From: DATENM01 sp045807725
Lineage (GTDB): Bacteria; Acidobacteriota; Blastocatellia; UBA7656
Length of the DNA: 64,000 nt
Assembly: GCA_045807725.1 (NCBI GenBank)
Contig: JBJMGV010000126.1
Coordinates: forward strand, 62,001 to 126,000
Reading direction: 5' to 3'
The notes below the pieces were generated by a model. That model had not been told where the DNA came from. It saw only the letters and a list, made by a program, of their open reading frames with translations, and did not search any database. The position numbers and the translations under genes are program-made. Numbering within the stretch: position 1 is the stretch's first letter; the number at the start of each line of letters is the position of its first letter. Positions 7,944 through 17,247 of this stretch are shown piece by piece.

Positions 7944-8122
7944 CAGGATTCAGGAGTCAGGATTCAGGAGTCAGAAGTCAGAAGAGAGAAGTCAGAAGTC
8001 AGGAGTCAGAATTCAGAATGAATGAGGAAGTCGGCTAACGCCTCTGCCTCTATTCTAACTTCTAAACGCTCCCTTCCTTTTCCATTCTGACTTCTGACTT
8101 CTGACTCCTGTCTTCCTCCCTC
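7944..8122. repeat. Paired inverted word array (GAAGTCAG / GGAGTCAG)
   Basis: Left arm (7944-8026): about ten copies of GGATTCA, GGAGTCA or GAAGTCA. Right arm (about 8041-8122): the inverse words TTCTGAC, CTCCTGTC. The whole can fold as one long hairpin between two convergent genes, so it could stop transcription from both sides. Confidence 0.75.
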
Positions 8123-8137
8123 TTGTCCCTCTTCACT

Positions 8138-10819
8138 TCAAAAGTACGCGATGCGGCGCGTCGGCGTCAGGTCGGCCAAGCGCGCGACGCGTATGCGCGC
8201 GTCAACGATCTTTGCGCCCTGCGCCAGCACCTTCACGGGATTGGCGTCCATCTCTTGAATGTGCGGGCAGATTTCAAGCAGCACAGAAACGCGCAGGATC
8301 AATTCCTTCAGCGCCGTTTCGTCCGCCGCCGGCATACCGCGCCAGCCGCGCAGCAAGGCCGTGCCTTTCACTTCGTTCAGCATATCCTGCACGTCTACAT
8401 CAGTGAGCGGATTGATGCGGAAGGCCACGTCGTTCAACAACTCGACCAGTATGCCGCCGCTGCCATAGACGACCAGCGGCCCGAAGGTCGGGTCGAGCGT
8501 CGCGCCGACGACGACTTCAACGCCGCCCGTCACCATCTCCTGCACGATCATTCCTGACAACTCATCGCCGAGCCGTTCTTGTAATTCTTCGCAAGCCGCG
8601 CGCACCTGTCGTTCGCTGGTCAGGTTCAAGCGCACGCCGCCCACTTCGGTCTTGTGAAGGATGCGCGGGCCGACCGCTTTCAACACGACAGGGTAGCCGA
8701 TGGCTCTCGCGGCCTTCACCGCTTCATCGGGCTTAGTGACCAGCTTTGATTGCGCCATCGTGATGCCGACGGCATTGAACAAATCCTGCAACTCGACCGG
8801 ACTCAACCAACCGTCGCCGCGTTCAAGCGCCTGTTCGACGATGCGACGCGCTTCGTCTACGTTGATGGTGTCGAACAAGGGCAACACACCCAATGGCCGC
8901 TGTCGCCATTCGCCATAGGCCGTCACCTTCGCCAACGCTTTCGCCGCCGCTTCGGGGAAAGAGTAACTCGGAATGCTGGCCAGTATCTCCGGCGCGCCTT
9001 TCGCGGACATAAAGTTGGCGATGACCGGCTTGCCGCCCGCGCTCTTTGCGCCTTCGACAATCGCCGCCGCCACCGGCTCAGCCTGCGCGATCAACGGCGG
9101 AATAAAAATGACGATCAGCGCATCCACGCGCTCATCAGCAAGCAACGCGCGCATTGCTCGCTGATAATCAGCCGACCTCGCCGAAGCGATCATATCTACG
9201 GGATTGGCGACGCTCGCCGCCGGCGGCAGGAACGAACGCAACTCGGCTACGGTCGCATCGGTCAGCGTCGGCAGTTCAAGCCCATTCGCTTCGCAGGCGT
9301 CGGCGGCGAGGATGCCCGGCCCGCCGGCATTTGTAAGGATAGCTACACGCCGGCCCTGAGGCACGGGCTGATGCGCGAGCAGGTTCGCCACGTCGAACAA
9401 CTCTTCGAGCGTGTCTGTGCGGATGATGCCGGCTTGTCGAAAGAGCGCATCGACGGCGCGATCCGTAGAAGCCAGCGCCCCCGTGTGCGAAGAGGCGGCG
9501 CGCTGACCGGCCTGCGAGCGGCCCGACTTGACGACGACAATGGGCTTCGAGCGGGCGATGCGCTTGGCGATGCGCCCGAAGTTGCGCGGATTGCCGAACG
9601 ATTCGAGATAAAGGAGGATGACATCCGTGCGCGGGTCTTCGGCCCAATACTGAATCAAGTCGTTGCCCGACACATCGGCCTTGTTGCCGACCGACACGAA
9701 CGTCGAGATGCCGATGTTGAGGTCGCGCGCGTAATCCAAAATAGCGAGGCCGAGCGCGCCGCTCTGCGTTGACATAGCGACGCGGCCCGCCGGCGGATAG
9801 ACCGGCGAGAAGGTTCCGTTGAGCGCGACTTCGGGGTCTGTGTTGATGATGCCCATACAATTGGGGCCGATCATTCGTACGCCTGCGCCGCGCACTTTTT
9901 CGAGTATCGCGGCTTCGAGCGCGCGCCCTTCGACGCCGGTTTCGCCGAAGCCCGCCGTGATGACGACCAGCCCGCGCACGCCTTTGGCAATGCAATCATC
10001 AATCGCCGCTTCAACACGCGCAGCCGGCACGACGACGATGGCGAGGTCCACTTCATCGGGTATCTCGGTGACGCGAGCGTAAGCGCGCACCGAGCCGACG
10101 ACGCGGGCGCTCTCATTCACCGGATAGACGACGCCTTGAAAGCCGGCGCTCACGAGGTTGTGAAAGACCTCCGCGCCGATCTGACCGCGACGACGACCCG
10201 CGCCGATGACCGCGACAGATTTCGGCTCGAAGAAGACTTTCATCGAAGCCGAGGCCGCCGCCTGCCCGCGCCGCGCCAGCTTCTCTTCCAGTTCCGGCGT
10301 CGGCGCGAGCGAAAAGGTGACGCAGAATACGCCGCCGTCCAACCGCCGCTCGACCTGAAAACCCGTGTTCAAAAATACGTCCATCATCTTGCGGTTGTCA
10401 CCGAGCACATAAGCCTCGAACGTCTTGATGCCGTTTTCGCGCGCGATGATCACCAGCCGTTCGAGCATACGCGTAGCGATGCCGCGCCCTTGCAGCGCGT
10501 CTTCGGTGAGAAAGGCGACTTCGCCGCGCTCGTGGACTTCCTGGTCGCGGTAGTAGCGCGCGACGGCGACGATGCGGCCCGCGTGTTCGCCGACCAGCGC
10601 AAAGGTGTTGTGATAATCGACCGCGCAAAGCTGCACGGCCTTGTCGTGACTCAGTTCGGGCAGCGGGCTGAAGTAGCGGAAGTAGACGCTGCGCGGCGAC
10701 AGCCGCTTGTGAAACTCCATCAGCGCGCTGACATCGTCGGGACGAATCGGGCGCAGGCGCAAGGTCGAGCCATCGCGCAATAGCGTGTCGGATTCATATC
10801 GTGCAGGATAATTGCTCAC
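8138..10819 (-). CDS. GNAT acetyltransferase fused to ADP-forming acyl-CoA synthetase
   Basis: 893 residues. Order: GNAT domain (~20-165; GRGIATRMLERLV acetyl-CoA loop), CoA-binding Rossmann domain (~190-285; KSVAVIGAGRRRGQIG), succinyl-CoA-ligase-like domains (~290-640; GPNCMGIINT and the SSHTGALAS segment with the conserved His), and ATP-grasp (~665-890; GYPVVLKAVGPRILHKTEVGG). Relatives are either ADP-forming acetyl-CoA synthetases or Pat-type protein lysine acetyltransferases. Here GNAT is N-terminal, the type II arrangement. Because the His and ATP-grasp motifs look intact, a catalytic ligase half is possible. ATG at 10819. Confidence 0.9.
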   Translation of the reverse strand: MSNYPARYESDTLLRDGSTLRLRPIRPDDVSALMEFHKRLSPRSVYFRYFSPLPELSHDKAVQLCAVDYHNTFALVGEHAGRIVAVARYYRDQEVHERGEVAFLTEDALQGRGIATRMLERLVIIARENGIKTFEAYVLGDNRKMMDVFLNTGFQVERRLDGGVFCVTFSLAPTPELEEKLARRGQAAASASMKVFFEPKSVAVIGAGRRRGQIGAEVFHNLVSAGFQGVVYPVNESARVVGSVRAYARVTEIPDEVDLAIVVVPAARVEAAIDDCIAKGVRGLVVITAGFGETGVEGRALEAAILEKVRGAGVRMIGPNCMGIINTDPEVALNGTFSPVYPPAGRVAMSTQSGALGLAILDYARDLNIGISTFVSVGNKADVSGNDLIQYWAEDPRTDVILLYLESFGNPRNFGRIAKRIARSKPIVVVKSGRSQAGQRAASSHTGALASTDRAVDALFRQAGIIRTDTLEELFDVANLLAHQPVPQGRRVAILTNAGGPGILAADACEANGLELPTLTDATVAELRSFLPPAASVANPVDMIASARSADYQRAMRALLADERVDALIVIFIPPLIAQAEPVAAAIVEGAKSAGGKPVIANFMSAKGAPEILASIPSYSFPEAAAKALAKVTAYGEWRQRPLGVLPLFDTINVDEARRIVEQALERGDGWLSPVELQDLFNAVGITMAQSKLVTKPDEAVKAARAIGYPVVLKAVGPRILHKTEVGGVRLNLTSERQVRAACEELQERLGDELSGMIVQEMVTGGVEVVVGATLDPTFGPLVVYGSGGILVELLNDVAFRINPLTDVDVQDMLNEVKGTALLRGWRGMPAADETALKELILRVSVLLEICPHIQEMDANPVKVLAQGAKIVDARIRVARLADLTPTRRIAYF

Positions 10820-11062
10820 GTGTGGTCTCCAGAAAATGGGATGTTCCAGCGGTATGATTTCAAATTATACGCCAGGAGCGTCGAATCAACGAACGGTTAT
10901 TTGGCAGACAGGCCGCCGCTTTGTGACGCGCGAAACTACGGGCGGTTGATTGGCGCACGGCGCGCTCGCAGATTAAACTGATAGTGACGCTGGCGAGTAC
11001 ATTCCGAACCGATTATCGGCATCCACCTGCTAATCACTTTTTACTTCAGAAAAGGAGATGAT

Positions 11063-11473
11063 ATGAGAATAGTGATGACTTCACGAAATCTGATTCGGGC
11101 CGCGAGCCTGTTGGCATTGCTGCTGACATTCAGCGTCGCGGCGGACGCGCAGAGGGGCCGCTGGCAGAGCCTCGGCACGGCCTACGTCGATGGCGCGCGG
11201 GATCGCGATATGATTCGCGTGAACGCGCGCGGAGCCTTCACGGCGCTGCAACTGGGAATCAAAGGCGGCGAGATCGAATTCCAGCGCGTCGTCGTTCACT
11301 TTGAAAACGGCGGCCAGCAAGAGCTTGAAGTCCGCGACCGCATCCCCGCCGGCGGCAAGACGCGCATCATTGATTTGAGCGGCGAGCGGCGTCGCATCGA
11401 GAGCGTCGAGTTCTGGTACAGCAAGCCGACCTGGCGCACTAGGCCGCGCGTTCAGGCTTGGGGACGACGCTGA
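11063..11473 (+). CDS. Secreted DUF2541-like protein
   Basis: 136 residues. A signal peptide (LIRAASLLALLLTFSVAADA) gives export. The mature part has alternating beta pattern with GTAYVDGARDRDMIRVNARG and FTALQLGIKGGEIEF, which resembles DUF2541 periplasmic proteins of unknown role. ATG 11063 follows AAAAGGAGATGAT, a very strong ribosome site. Isolated, and ended by a hairpin at 11501. Confidence 0.65.
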   Translation: MRIVMTSRNLIRAASLLALLLTFSVAADAQRGRWQSLGTAYVDGARDRDMIRVNARGAFTALQLGIKGGEIEFQRVVVHFENGGQQELEVRDRIPAGGKTRIIDLSGERRRIESVEFWYSKPTWRTRPRVQAWGRR

Positions 11474-11500
11474 AGATGGTATCAGCCTGAACAAAGAAAA

Positions 11501-11533
11501 CGGCTGCCACTATCATAAGCCTGGTGGCAGCCG
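11501..11533. terminator. Bidirectional terminator hairpin
   Basis: CGGCTGCCAC (11501-11510) pairs with GTGGCAGCCG (11524-11533). It lies between convergent genes. On the minus strand it is followed by TTTTCTTTG, fitting an end of the anti-sigma transcript. Confidence 0.7.
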
Positions 11534-11566
11534 CTCTGTCGCTAAACCAGCGAAATGTAATCTTGC

Positions 11567-12781
11567 TTACCGATCCGCGTCCTGCGGGATGAGCTTGTAG
11601 GCGGTTCCCTTGAATTTGAAGATGACGCGGGCGTCGTGAGAGAACCCTTTAAGGAACGGCTCGATCTTCGCGTCTCTGGCCAGCAGGCTGTGATAGACAT
11701 CGCTGTCACGAATGATCGTCACCGGCTTGTCTTTATCAGGATTGAAATCTTTATCGGTCCACACGTCGCCGCGCAGCAAGAAGAGATGATTGCCGATTCG
11801 GCGCGACACCGAGGGCGTCGCCGCAGCGGCTTCAGAAGTCGAGCGGAACGGTTGCATGCCGGAGACGCTGGCCGACGGTTCGTCACGGTGGTCGCGCCCT
11901 GCTTCAGCGACACGGCTTGGCGGTGGTGGTGGCGGCGCGATGTTGCCGGCTACATCACTGTCAGCGCGCTTGGCGCGGCTCGCAGTAGCCGTCGCGTCCT
12001 TCGTTTCCTGCTTCTCTTTGGTCTGATCCTTCGCCACTTCGCTGGCCTGCGGCTGCGCCGTTTCAGAGGCGGGCGCGGCGCTGGGCTGGGCTGGAGCCTC
12101 GGTCTTCGCAGTAGTCTGGTCGGCGGGCTTCGGCTCAGGAGTCTGTGCGAGAGCCGGCGCGCCGCCGCTTACGCCATCCGCGACCGAAGTTGATTGAGAT
12201 TGCGCTTCTTTCTTGTCGTCGGTCGCAGGCTTCTCACTCGTCCCTGTGCTACCTTGTGCCTTCGCCTCGTGGCTGTTGTTTGTGGTCGCCGCTTCACCGG
12301 GCGCGTTCGCCGGGGTCATTGCTCTTGCGGTCAGATCACCTGACGGCGGGCCGGATTCGGTAGCTCCGGCAGTTGGGTTATTCGGCGTCGCGCGGTGCGA
12401 CAAAATCAACGGCAAGGTGACGGCGAGCACAACCAAAGCGGCGGCGGCCATCGCCCACTGCGGCACGGTCAGCGCGCCGAGCCATTGCCGAATCGGAGAA
12501 GCGCCGCGCGCTTGCCCGACTACGGCGACGCCGTGCGCTCTCACCTGATCGGCTTGCGCCATTCGTGTTAAAGCGACGATGGTTTTGCGGCAGGGTGAGC
12601 ACGCGGCGAGGTGATTCTCGTAGCTCGCCTGCTCGCTCTCCTTCAGGCTGCGCTCGACATAGGCGTTGGCCAGATCGGCGTCGAATTCCCGACAAAGCGG
12701 CAGCTCTTTGCCCGCCGCGCTGCCTTGCGCGCGCAGCAGTCTGTCGATTGTGTCATCCTGCGTTTTCGGGAACATCTTCAT
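11567..12781 (-). CDS. Membrane anti-sigma factor with zinc-finger domain
   Basis: 404 residues. An N-terminal cytoplasmic zinc-binding anti-sigma segment is visible (~20-75; HLAACSPCRKTI, the H-x3-C-x2-C core). A single membrane helix follows at ~105-128 (WAMAAAALVVLAVTLPLIL). Then comes a long Ala/Thr/Pro/Gln-rich linker (~130-300) and a small C-terminal domain (~325-404). It lies 62 bp downstream of the ECF sigma gene on the same strand, so it most likely binds and holds that sigma factor at the membrane. The linker is low complexity and may span the periplasm. Confidence 0.85.
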   Translation of the reverse strand: MKMFPKTQDDTIDRLLRAQGSAAGKELPLCREFDADLANAYVERSLKESEQASYENHLAACSPCRKTIVALTRMAQADQVRAHGVAVVGQARGASPIRQWLGALTVPQWAMAAAALVVLAVTLPLILSHRATPNNPTAGATESGPPSGDLTARAMTPANAPGEAATTNNSHEAKAQGSTGTSEKPATDDKKEAQSQSTSVADGVSGGAPALAQTPEPKPADQTTAKTEAPAQPSAAPASETAQPQASEVAKDQTKEKQETKDATATASRAKRADSDVAGNIAPPPPPPSRVAEAGRDHRDEPSASVSGMQPFRSTSEAAAATPSVSRRIGNHLFLLRGDVWTDKDFNPDKDKPVTIIRDSDVYHSLLARDAKIEPFLKGFSHDARVIFKFKGTAYKLIPQDADR

Positions 12782-12843
12782 CCTTCAGGGTCGCTCCATC
12801 CCAGAGAACGGCGGCGAGCGACCTGCTTGCGGAATTATTTCCG

Positions 12844-13821
12844 CTAGTGTTGAACAACAGCGCTGCCGGCGCTTTTGGCCGGCTTGTCTTCGTTGCGCTC
12901 GCTCGCATCGAAGAGATAATCGCGCACGTTGTGGTTCATCTCTTCGGCGGCGAGTTGGATGGCTTCGCTGACTTCGCGGCGGTTGAAGCGGTGGTCGCGC
13001 GCCAGGCTTTTTTCGACCAGCTTGCGCACACGCTTCTGTACTTTTGTCAGCCAGCGGCTGATCGTCGCTTCGTGAACGTCGAACAACTGGCCAATCTCGC
13101 GCAGCGTCATCTCTTCGTAATAGTAGTAAGCCAGCAGCAACCGCTCGCGCGATTCAAGCTCTTGAATGGCGCGACGCAACGCATCGGCGACGCCCAGGCG
13201 ATAACGGTCGTTGATGAACGAGACTTCAGGCACAACCGGATGTTCGACCGCGCCGGCGCTGGCCAGCCGATCCATATCTTCAGGCTCCTCGGTCTGCACC
13301 AATCGACTGGTCTGCCGGTGCTGATCGGCGGAGAGCTGAAAGACGACTGCCCGCAGCCAGCCGCGCAGCGAGCCGCGACCGGAATAGAACGAGAACTTGC
13401 TGACGCGCACGCCCGCTGATTCGCGCAGGCCGTAGAGTTCAGCAAAAGTCGAATCGGCCAGTTGCTCTGCCGCCCCGGCGTCCTGTGTCATCGTCCGCGC
13501 AATGTTGATGAGATAAGAGCGATAGTCGCGGTAGAAGTCGGCCCACGCCGCTTCATCGCCGCGCGCACAGGCGACCGCCAGCGCAAGGTCGTCGCTGTTG
13601 AGCGAGGCGAAGTAATCGGCGACCGACTGCCGCGCTTCAGGGCTGGGGCCGGGGTTGCCGACCGTCTGTTCGATCACGGCAGCGAGGTACTTTTTCGCAG
13701 AGGCGTGCAGCGCCGCGGCCAGCTCCGCTTCGCCGACGCTGTAGGGCTGGCGTATGCGCGCCGCGACTTCTTTGATCTCGTTGTTGAACGCTTTATGAAA
13801 GTCTTCAACCGTCATCGTCAA
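12844..13821 (-). CDS. ECF-type RNA polymerase sigma factor
   Basis: 325 residues, longer than typical ECF factors (~180-200). Region 2 is at ~95-165 (ARGDEAAWADFYRDYRSYLI). Region 4 is at ~215-270 (LLLAYYYYEEMTLREIGQLF, then ATISRWLTKVQKRVRK, a helix-turn-helix). There is an N-terminal extension of ~90 residues and a C-terminal tail of ~50. It is followed by the anti-sigma gene in the same direction. The promoters it reads are unknown; no clear GGAAC/GTC-type autoregulatory site was found upstream. Confidence 0.88.
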   Translation of the reverse strand: MTMTVEDFHKAFNNEIKEVAARIRQPYSVGEAELAAALHASAKKYLAAVIEQTVGNPGPSPEARQSVADYFASLNSDDLALAVACARGDEAAWADFYRDYRSYLINIARTMTQDAGAAEQLADSTFAELYGLRESAGVRVSKFSFYSGRGSLRGWLRAVVFQLSADQHRQTSRLVQTEEPEDMDRLASAGAVEHPVVPEVSFINDRYRLGVADALRRAIQELESRERLLLAYYYYEEMTLREIGQLFDVHEATISRWLTKVQKRVRKLVEKSLARDHRFNRREVSEAIQLAAEEMNHNVRDYLFDASERNEDKPAKSAGSAVVQH

Positions 13822-13917
13822 TCCGGGCGCTCGTCTGATCTTGCACGCTGGTGGAACGTTATGCTTGAGGCGAGACTATGCTAACACAAAACCGGCGGGT
13901 TTGCGTAGGACAGGATG

Positions 13918-14012
13918 CAACCACAGATGAACACGATGAACACAGATTTGAAGAAGGCGGAAATTTCACCTCCTCCATTATCTGTGTCCATCTGTGTTCA
14001 TCTGTGGTTGCT
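13918..14012. repeat. Paired inverted word array (ACAGATGAACAC)
   Basis: Left arm 13918-13952 holds AACCACAGATGAACACGATG and ACACAGAT; right arm 13977-14012 is its inverse, ATCTGTGTCCATCTGTG and onward. The same word, with differences, is used at 48034-48119. It separates two minus-strand genes. Confidence 0.75.
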
Positions 14013-14033
14013 ATTCTCTCGATGAGAGAACGA

Positions 14034-14597
14034 CTACGATTTCGTTTTCGCGGGCTGGGTCTGTCTTGCGGCGCGAGCCTGCTTCATAAAGCTGTCGGCG
14101 ATCTTGCCATAGACAGTGCCGAACAGCGAGCCGACTTTGCCGCTGGCGACGACGATGCGGGTCTTTGAATCGATCACCGTGAACGGGAACTCGATGGTAA
14201 ACGGCAAGCGGTCAACTTCGATCCACAGTTCGGCGTCATCGGCGTCTTTGGTAATCACGAAGCCGAGTTCTTGAAAATCGCGGCGGTGTTGCAACGCGCC
14301 TTCGAGCGATTTGCGGCTCATATACGCGCTGTCCGAACGCACGAAGATGAGGCGCGCGACGGCCAGTATTGCCTGCGGATTTTTTTGCGCGCGCGCCGTC
14401 GCAAGATGATTCGCGCGCTGCGCTTCTTCATCGCCAGCCGCTTGCGATTGAGCGTGACTTACGCGAGTCGCGCCGTGCGTCGGCTCGGTTAAAAAGAGCG
14501 AGACGGCAACAATCAGCAGCCAGATCAGCACACACAGGGCCGCCAGTTGATAGGCATTGATGAGCAACCCGATACCGTTCTTAACTCTTGCGCGCAT
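14034..14597 (-). CDS. Hypothetical membrane-anchored protein
   Basis: 187 residues. One N-terminal membrane helix (~15-38; AALCVLIWLLIVAVSLFL). The rest is soluble, with a Gln/Ala-rich coil (~48-72) and a beta-rich domain (ARLIFVRSDSAYMSRKSLEG, DAELWIEVDRLPFTIEFPFT). This recalls acidobacterial proteins that measure 'dysregulated' or heat-type lipoprotein folds, but I recognise no family. ATG 14597 has AGGTGAT upstream. Confidence 0.6.
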   Translation of the reverse strand: MRARVKNGIGLLINAYQLAALCVLIWLLIVAVSLFLTEPTHGATRVSHAQSQAAGDEEAQRANHLATARAQKNPQAILAVARLIFVRSDSAYMSRKSLEGALQHRRDFQELGFVITKDADDAELWIEVDRLPFTIEFPFTVIDSKTRIVVASGKVGSLFGTVYGKIADSFMKQARAARQTQPAKTKS

Positions 14598-14734
14598 AGA
14601 TCACCTCCGTTGAAGTCAGCTTTATCAAATCATCTTTCACCGTTCAAAGAATAAGCGATGAAAGAGCCGCGCGGGTGTCGGCGTGTGGCACTTTCGCAAG
14701 TGTCACAGGCAGCGAAGGTGAGAATGAAAACAGG

Positions 14735-15646
14735 TTACGACGCGGGCCGGGCAACAAACGATTTGAAGCGGCGCAACTCGTCGAGAGAGGTATCAGAGAT
14801 GATGCGGAAGACGCGGGCGCGACAGCCTGCGGGCAACTGCCTGGCCGTGAGCGCGTCGCTGATAACCAATGTGCTTGTGGCCAATCCTCGCTGCCAGCCG
14901 CGCCGGCGGGCGTCGCGCAGGTCGAGCGCGTCGGCATCAACACCGGCAGCGACCAACATCGTGTGCGCCCACTTCAAGAACTCCGGCCAGCGCGAGACGA
15001 CCGTGACGAGCGCGTCGTCAGCCGGTCGCTCTTCGCCTTGCATCGACTGCGGAACCGAGCGCAATCGCAAAACCGTCAGCGGCGTGTTGGCAGGCAACTG
15101 CTCGCGCGCTTGCTCGGCGTGCGCGAACATCACGGCGACGGCAGCGCCTGCTAGATTAGCCGCGCAACCGTCGAGCGATGCGCCCGCCGTGCGTAAGCCG
15201 GTCGCCTCTTCGATCTCGGCCATCAGGATGCGGCGCAGCTCGGCGTCCGGCTCAACGACGAGAAAGTGATCCGGCGGCTGCGCGTCGAAGAAGCGGCGCA
15301 CGCTCTGCTGCATCTCGGCCAGCGTGTAGCCGCGCTCGCGGGCGATTTGAAAGAGCGTGGCGACGACCTGATCCAGTTCAAGCGGCTGGTCGAGCGCGCG
15401 CCCGCTGACCGGCTCGCGCACATAGATGCCGCTGCCCTTGCGGAACTCGACCCAGCCGCGCTCGGCCAGGTCGCGGTAAGCGGCGCTGACGGTGTTGGCG
15501 TGGATTTGAAAACGCTGCGCCAACTCGCGTGTGCTCGGCAGACGCTGGCCCGGCTTGAGGTCATAGCTAACGATGCCGAGCAGGATTTGCGTCGCCAGTT
15601 GCTCACGCAACGGCACGTCGTTGTTCTTCGATAGCCAGATGCGCAT
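14735..15646 (-). CDS. GntR-family transcriptional regulator
   Basis: 303 residues from ATG 15646. The winged helix is at ~8-75: DVPLREQLATQILLGIVSYD, then LPSTRELAQRFQIHANTVSA and GWVEFRKGSGIYV. The ~225-residue C-terminal part is not the aminotransferase of MocR proteins, nor a clear FCD or UTRA domain. Reading could be extended upstream in frame to 15733, but those 29 codons come from a repeat array (15655-15734) and are unlikely to be native. GlgC lies upstream in the same direction. Confidence 0.82.
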   Translation of the reverse strand: MRIWLSKNNDVPLREQLATQILLGIVSYDLKPGQRLPSTRELAQRFQIHANTVSAAYRDLAERGWVEFRKGSGIYVREPVSGRALDQPLELDQVVATLFQIARERGYTLAEMQQSVRRFFDAQPPDHFLVVEPDAELRRILMAEIEEATGLRTAGASLDGCAANLAGAAVAVMFAHAEQAREQLPANTPLTVLRLRSVPQSMQGEERPADDALVTVVSRWPEFLKWAHTMLVAAGVDADALDLRDARRRGWQRGLATSTLVISDALTARQLPAGCRARVFRIISDTSLDELRRFKSFVARPAS

Positions 15647-15654
15647 ACGGAAGA

Positions 15655-15734
15655 AAGTGATAAGTGATGAGTGATGAGTAATGAGTGATGAGTAAGAAGC
15701 ATTGAGGGCTGCTCTACACTCATCACTCATCACT
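15655..15734. repeat. Paired inverted word array (GATGAGTGATGAGTA)
   Basis: Left arm about 15655-15700 with GTGATGAGTGATGAGTAATG repeats; right arm 15717-15733 is CACTCATCACTCATCACT. It fills the gap between the glgC stop and the GntR start and forms a small stem. Confidence 0.75.
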
Positions 15735-15738
15735 GCCG

Positions 15739-17028
15739 TCAGATCACCGTGCCGTCAGCGATGACGCCGTGCTTCGGGACGATGACGATGCCGTCGCGGA
15801 TGAAGTAGCCGTCGCCATCGTAGTTCTGGTGGCGCGCTTCGTTGGCGATCTGCACGCCTGCGCCGATGCGCGCGTTCTTATCAATGATGGCGCGGCGGAT
15901 GTAGCAGTTCGGGCCGACGCCAACCCTCGGATAGCCGCGATCAATGTCGGACTGCATCTGCTCAATCGTCTGATAGAAGTCCGCGCCCATCATCAACACG
16001 CCTTCCAGCCGCGCGCCGTGCTCGACGCGGCTGCGTATGCCGAGGACTGAATCGGTCACGGTCGCGCCGTTGATGATGCAGCCTTCCGTGATGATCGAGC
16101 TTTGAATGCGACAATCCAAAAGCTTCGAGCCGGGCAGGTAGCGCGGGCGCGTGTAGATCGGCGCTCTGGCGTCGAAGAAGTTGAACGGCGGCAGCGGCAG
16201 CGTCATCTCGATATTGGCGCGATAGAAGGCGCTGATCGTACCGATGTCTTCCCAGTAACCGTCGAACAGGTGCGCCTGTACGTTGAAGCGCGACAGCGCG
16301 TGCGGCAGTATCTCTTTGCCGAAATCAATCGCGTTGGGCAGGTCATTCATCATCAACTGTTCGAGCACCGCTTTGCGAAAAACATAGATGCCCATCGAAG
16401 CGAGAAACGGACGCCGCGCCGCCTGATCCGGCGATAGCCCCAGCACGCTCGTGTCCACGCGCATAGGATTGAGCGCCTCGCCCTTCGGCTTCTCGCTGAA
16501 CTCGGTGATGCGCCCCGCCTCATCAATCTTGAGCAGGCCGAAGCTCGACGCTTCATCGTCGCGGGCGGCAGTGACGGCGACGGTGATGTCTGCGCCGGTC
16601 TCTTCGTGGCGGCGCAGGAACTCGCGGTAATCCATGCGGTAGAGGTGATCGCCAGCCAGAATCAACACGGTCTCACCCGAATAATCTTGCAGGTGCGCCC
16701 ACGACTGGCGCACGGCGTCGGCAGTGCCCTGGAACCAGTCGGGACTTTCGGGCGTGATCTCGGCGGCGATGATTTCGGCAAAGCCGTTGGAGAACGGGCT
16801 GAAGCGATAGGTGCGCGAGATGTGGCGGTTGAGCGAAGCCGAGTTGTACTGCGTCAGAATGAAGATGCGGCTCACATCCGAGTTGATGCAATTCGACACC
16901 GGGATGTCTATGAGACGATACTTGCCGCCGAGCGGCACGGCGGGCTTGGCGCGCAAGCGGGTCAGCGGGAACAAGCGCTGGCCGACGCCGCCGCCCAGAA
17001 TGATTGCCACCACGTCACTCATATCCAT
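15739..17028 (-). CDS. glgC: Glucose-1-phosphate adenylyltransferase
   Basis: 429 residues, normal for GlgC. It makes ADP-glucose from glucose-1-phosphate and ATP for glycogen synthesis. The nucleotidyltransferase domain starts IILGGGVGQRLFPLTRLRAK (P-loop-like GGGxGxRLxPLT). Further hallmarks are KYRLIDIPVSNCINS, FQGTADAVRQ and ILAGDHLYRMDY. The left-handed beta-helix C-terminus runs from ~290. ATG 17028 follows AGGAGG; the promoter is at 17069-17097. The GntR gene lies downstream after a repeat. Confidence 0.96.
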   Translation of the reverse strand: MDMSDVVAIILGGGVGQRLFPLTRLRAKPAVPLGGKYRLIDIPVSNCINSDVSRIFILTQYNSASLNRHISRTYRFSPFSNGFAEIIAAEITPESPDWFQGTADAVRQSWAHLQDYSGETVLILAGDHLYRMDYREFLRRHEETGADITVAVTAARDDEASSFGLLKIDEAGRITEFSEKPKGEALNPMRVDTSVLGLSPDQAARRPFLASMGIYVFRKAVLEQLMMNDLPNAIDFGKEILPHALSRFNVQAHLFDGYWEDIGTISAFYRANIEMTLPLPPFNFFDARAPIYTRPRYLPGSKLLDCRIQSSIITEGCIINGATVTDSVLGIRSRVEHGARLEGVLMMGADFYQTIEQMQSDIDRGYPRVGVGPNCYIRRAIIDKNARIGAGVQIANEARHQNYDGDGYFIRDGIVIVPKHGVIADGTVI

Positions 17029-17068
17029 CGTCAGTTCCTCCTATAGAGCCATTTTGAACTGCGTGCAA

Positions 17069-17097
17069 AGTATAACTGCGCGTATAGACTGCGTAAA
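17069..17097 (-). promoter_or_regulatory. Promoter of glgC
   Basis: On the minus strand TTTACG (17092-17097), 17-bp spacer, TATACT (17069-17074). The -10 is strong (5/6) and the -35 matches 4/6. It lies about 40 bp before the ATG at 17028. Confidence 0.5.
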
Positions 17098-17247
17098 AGC
17101 CGAAGCGGCAGGAACGGCGCAGCGCGCGACAAGCCCGTCCCACAGCGACCGCCTTGCGGCCCTGCCGGTTGCCACTTTTACTGCACGACCAGTATGCTAT
17201 CAATTACTGTGCGACGACGTGTGAGGATATTAGTGAAGGAAAATTGA

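Noticed and set aside
8750..9772. Long open frame (340 codons) on the strand opposite the acyl-CoA synthetase fusion
   Set aside because: It is an antisense shadow of a high-GC gene: Arg/Gln-rich, no motif, no ribosome site.
15649..15733. N-terminal extension of the GntR regulator
   Set aside because: The 29 codons derive from a GATGAGTGATGAG array; the HTH domain begins normally after ATG 15646.
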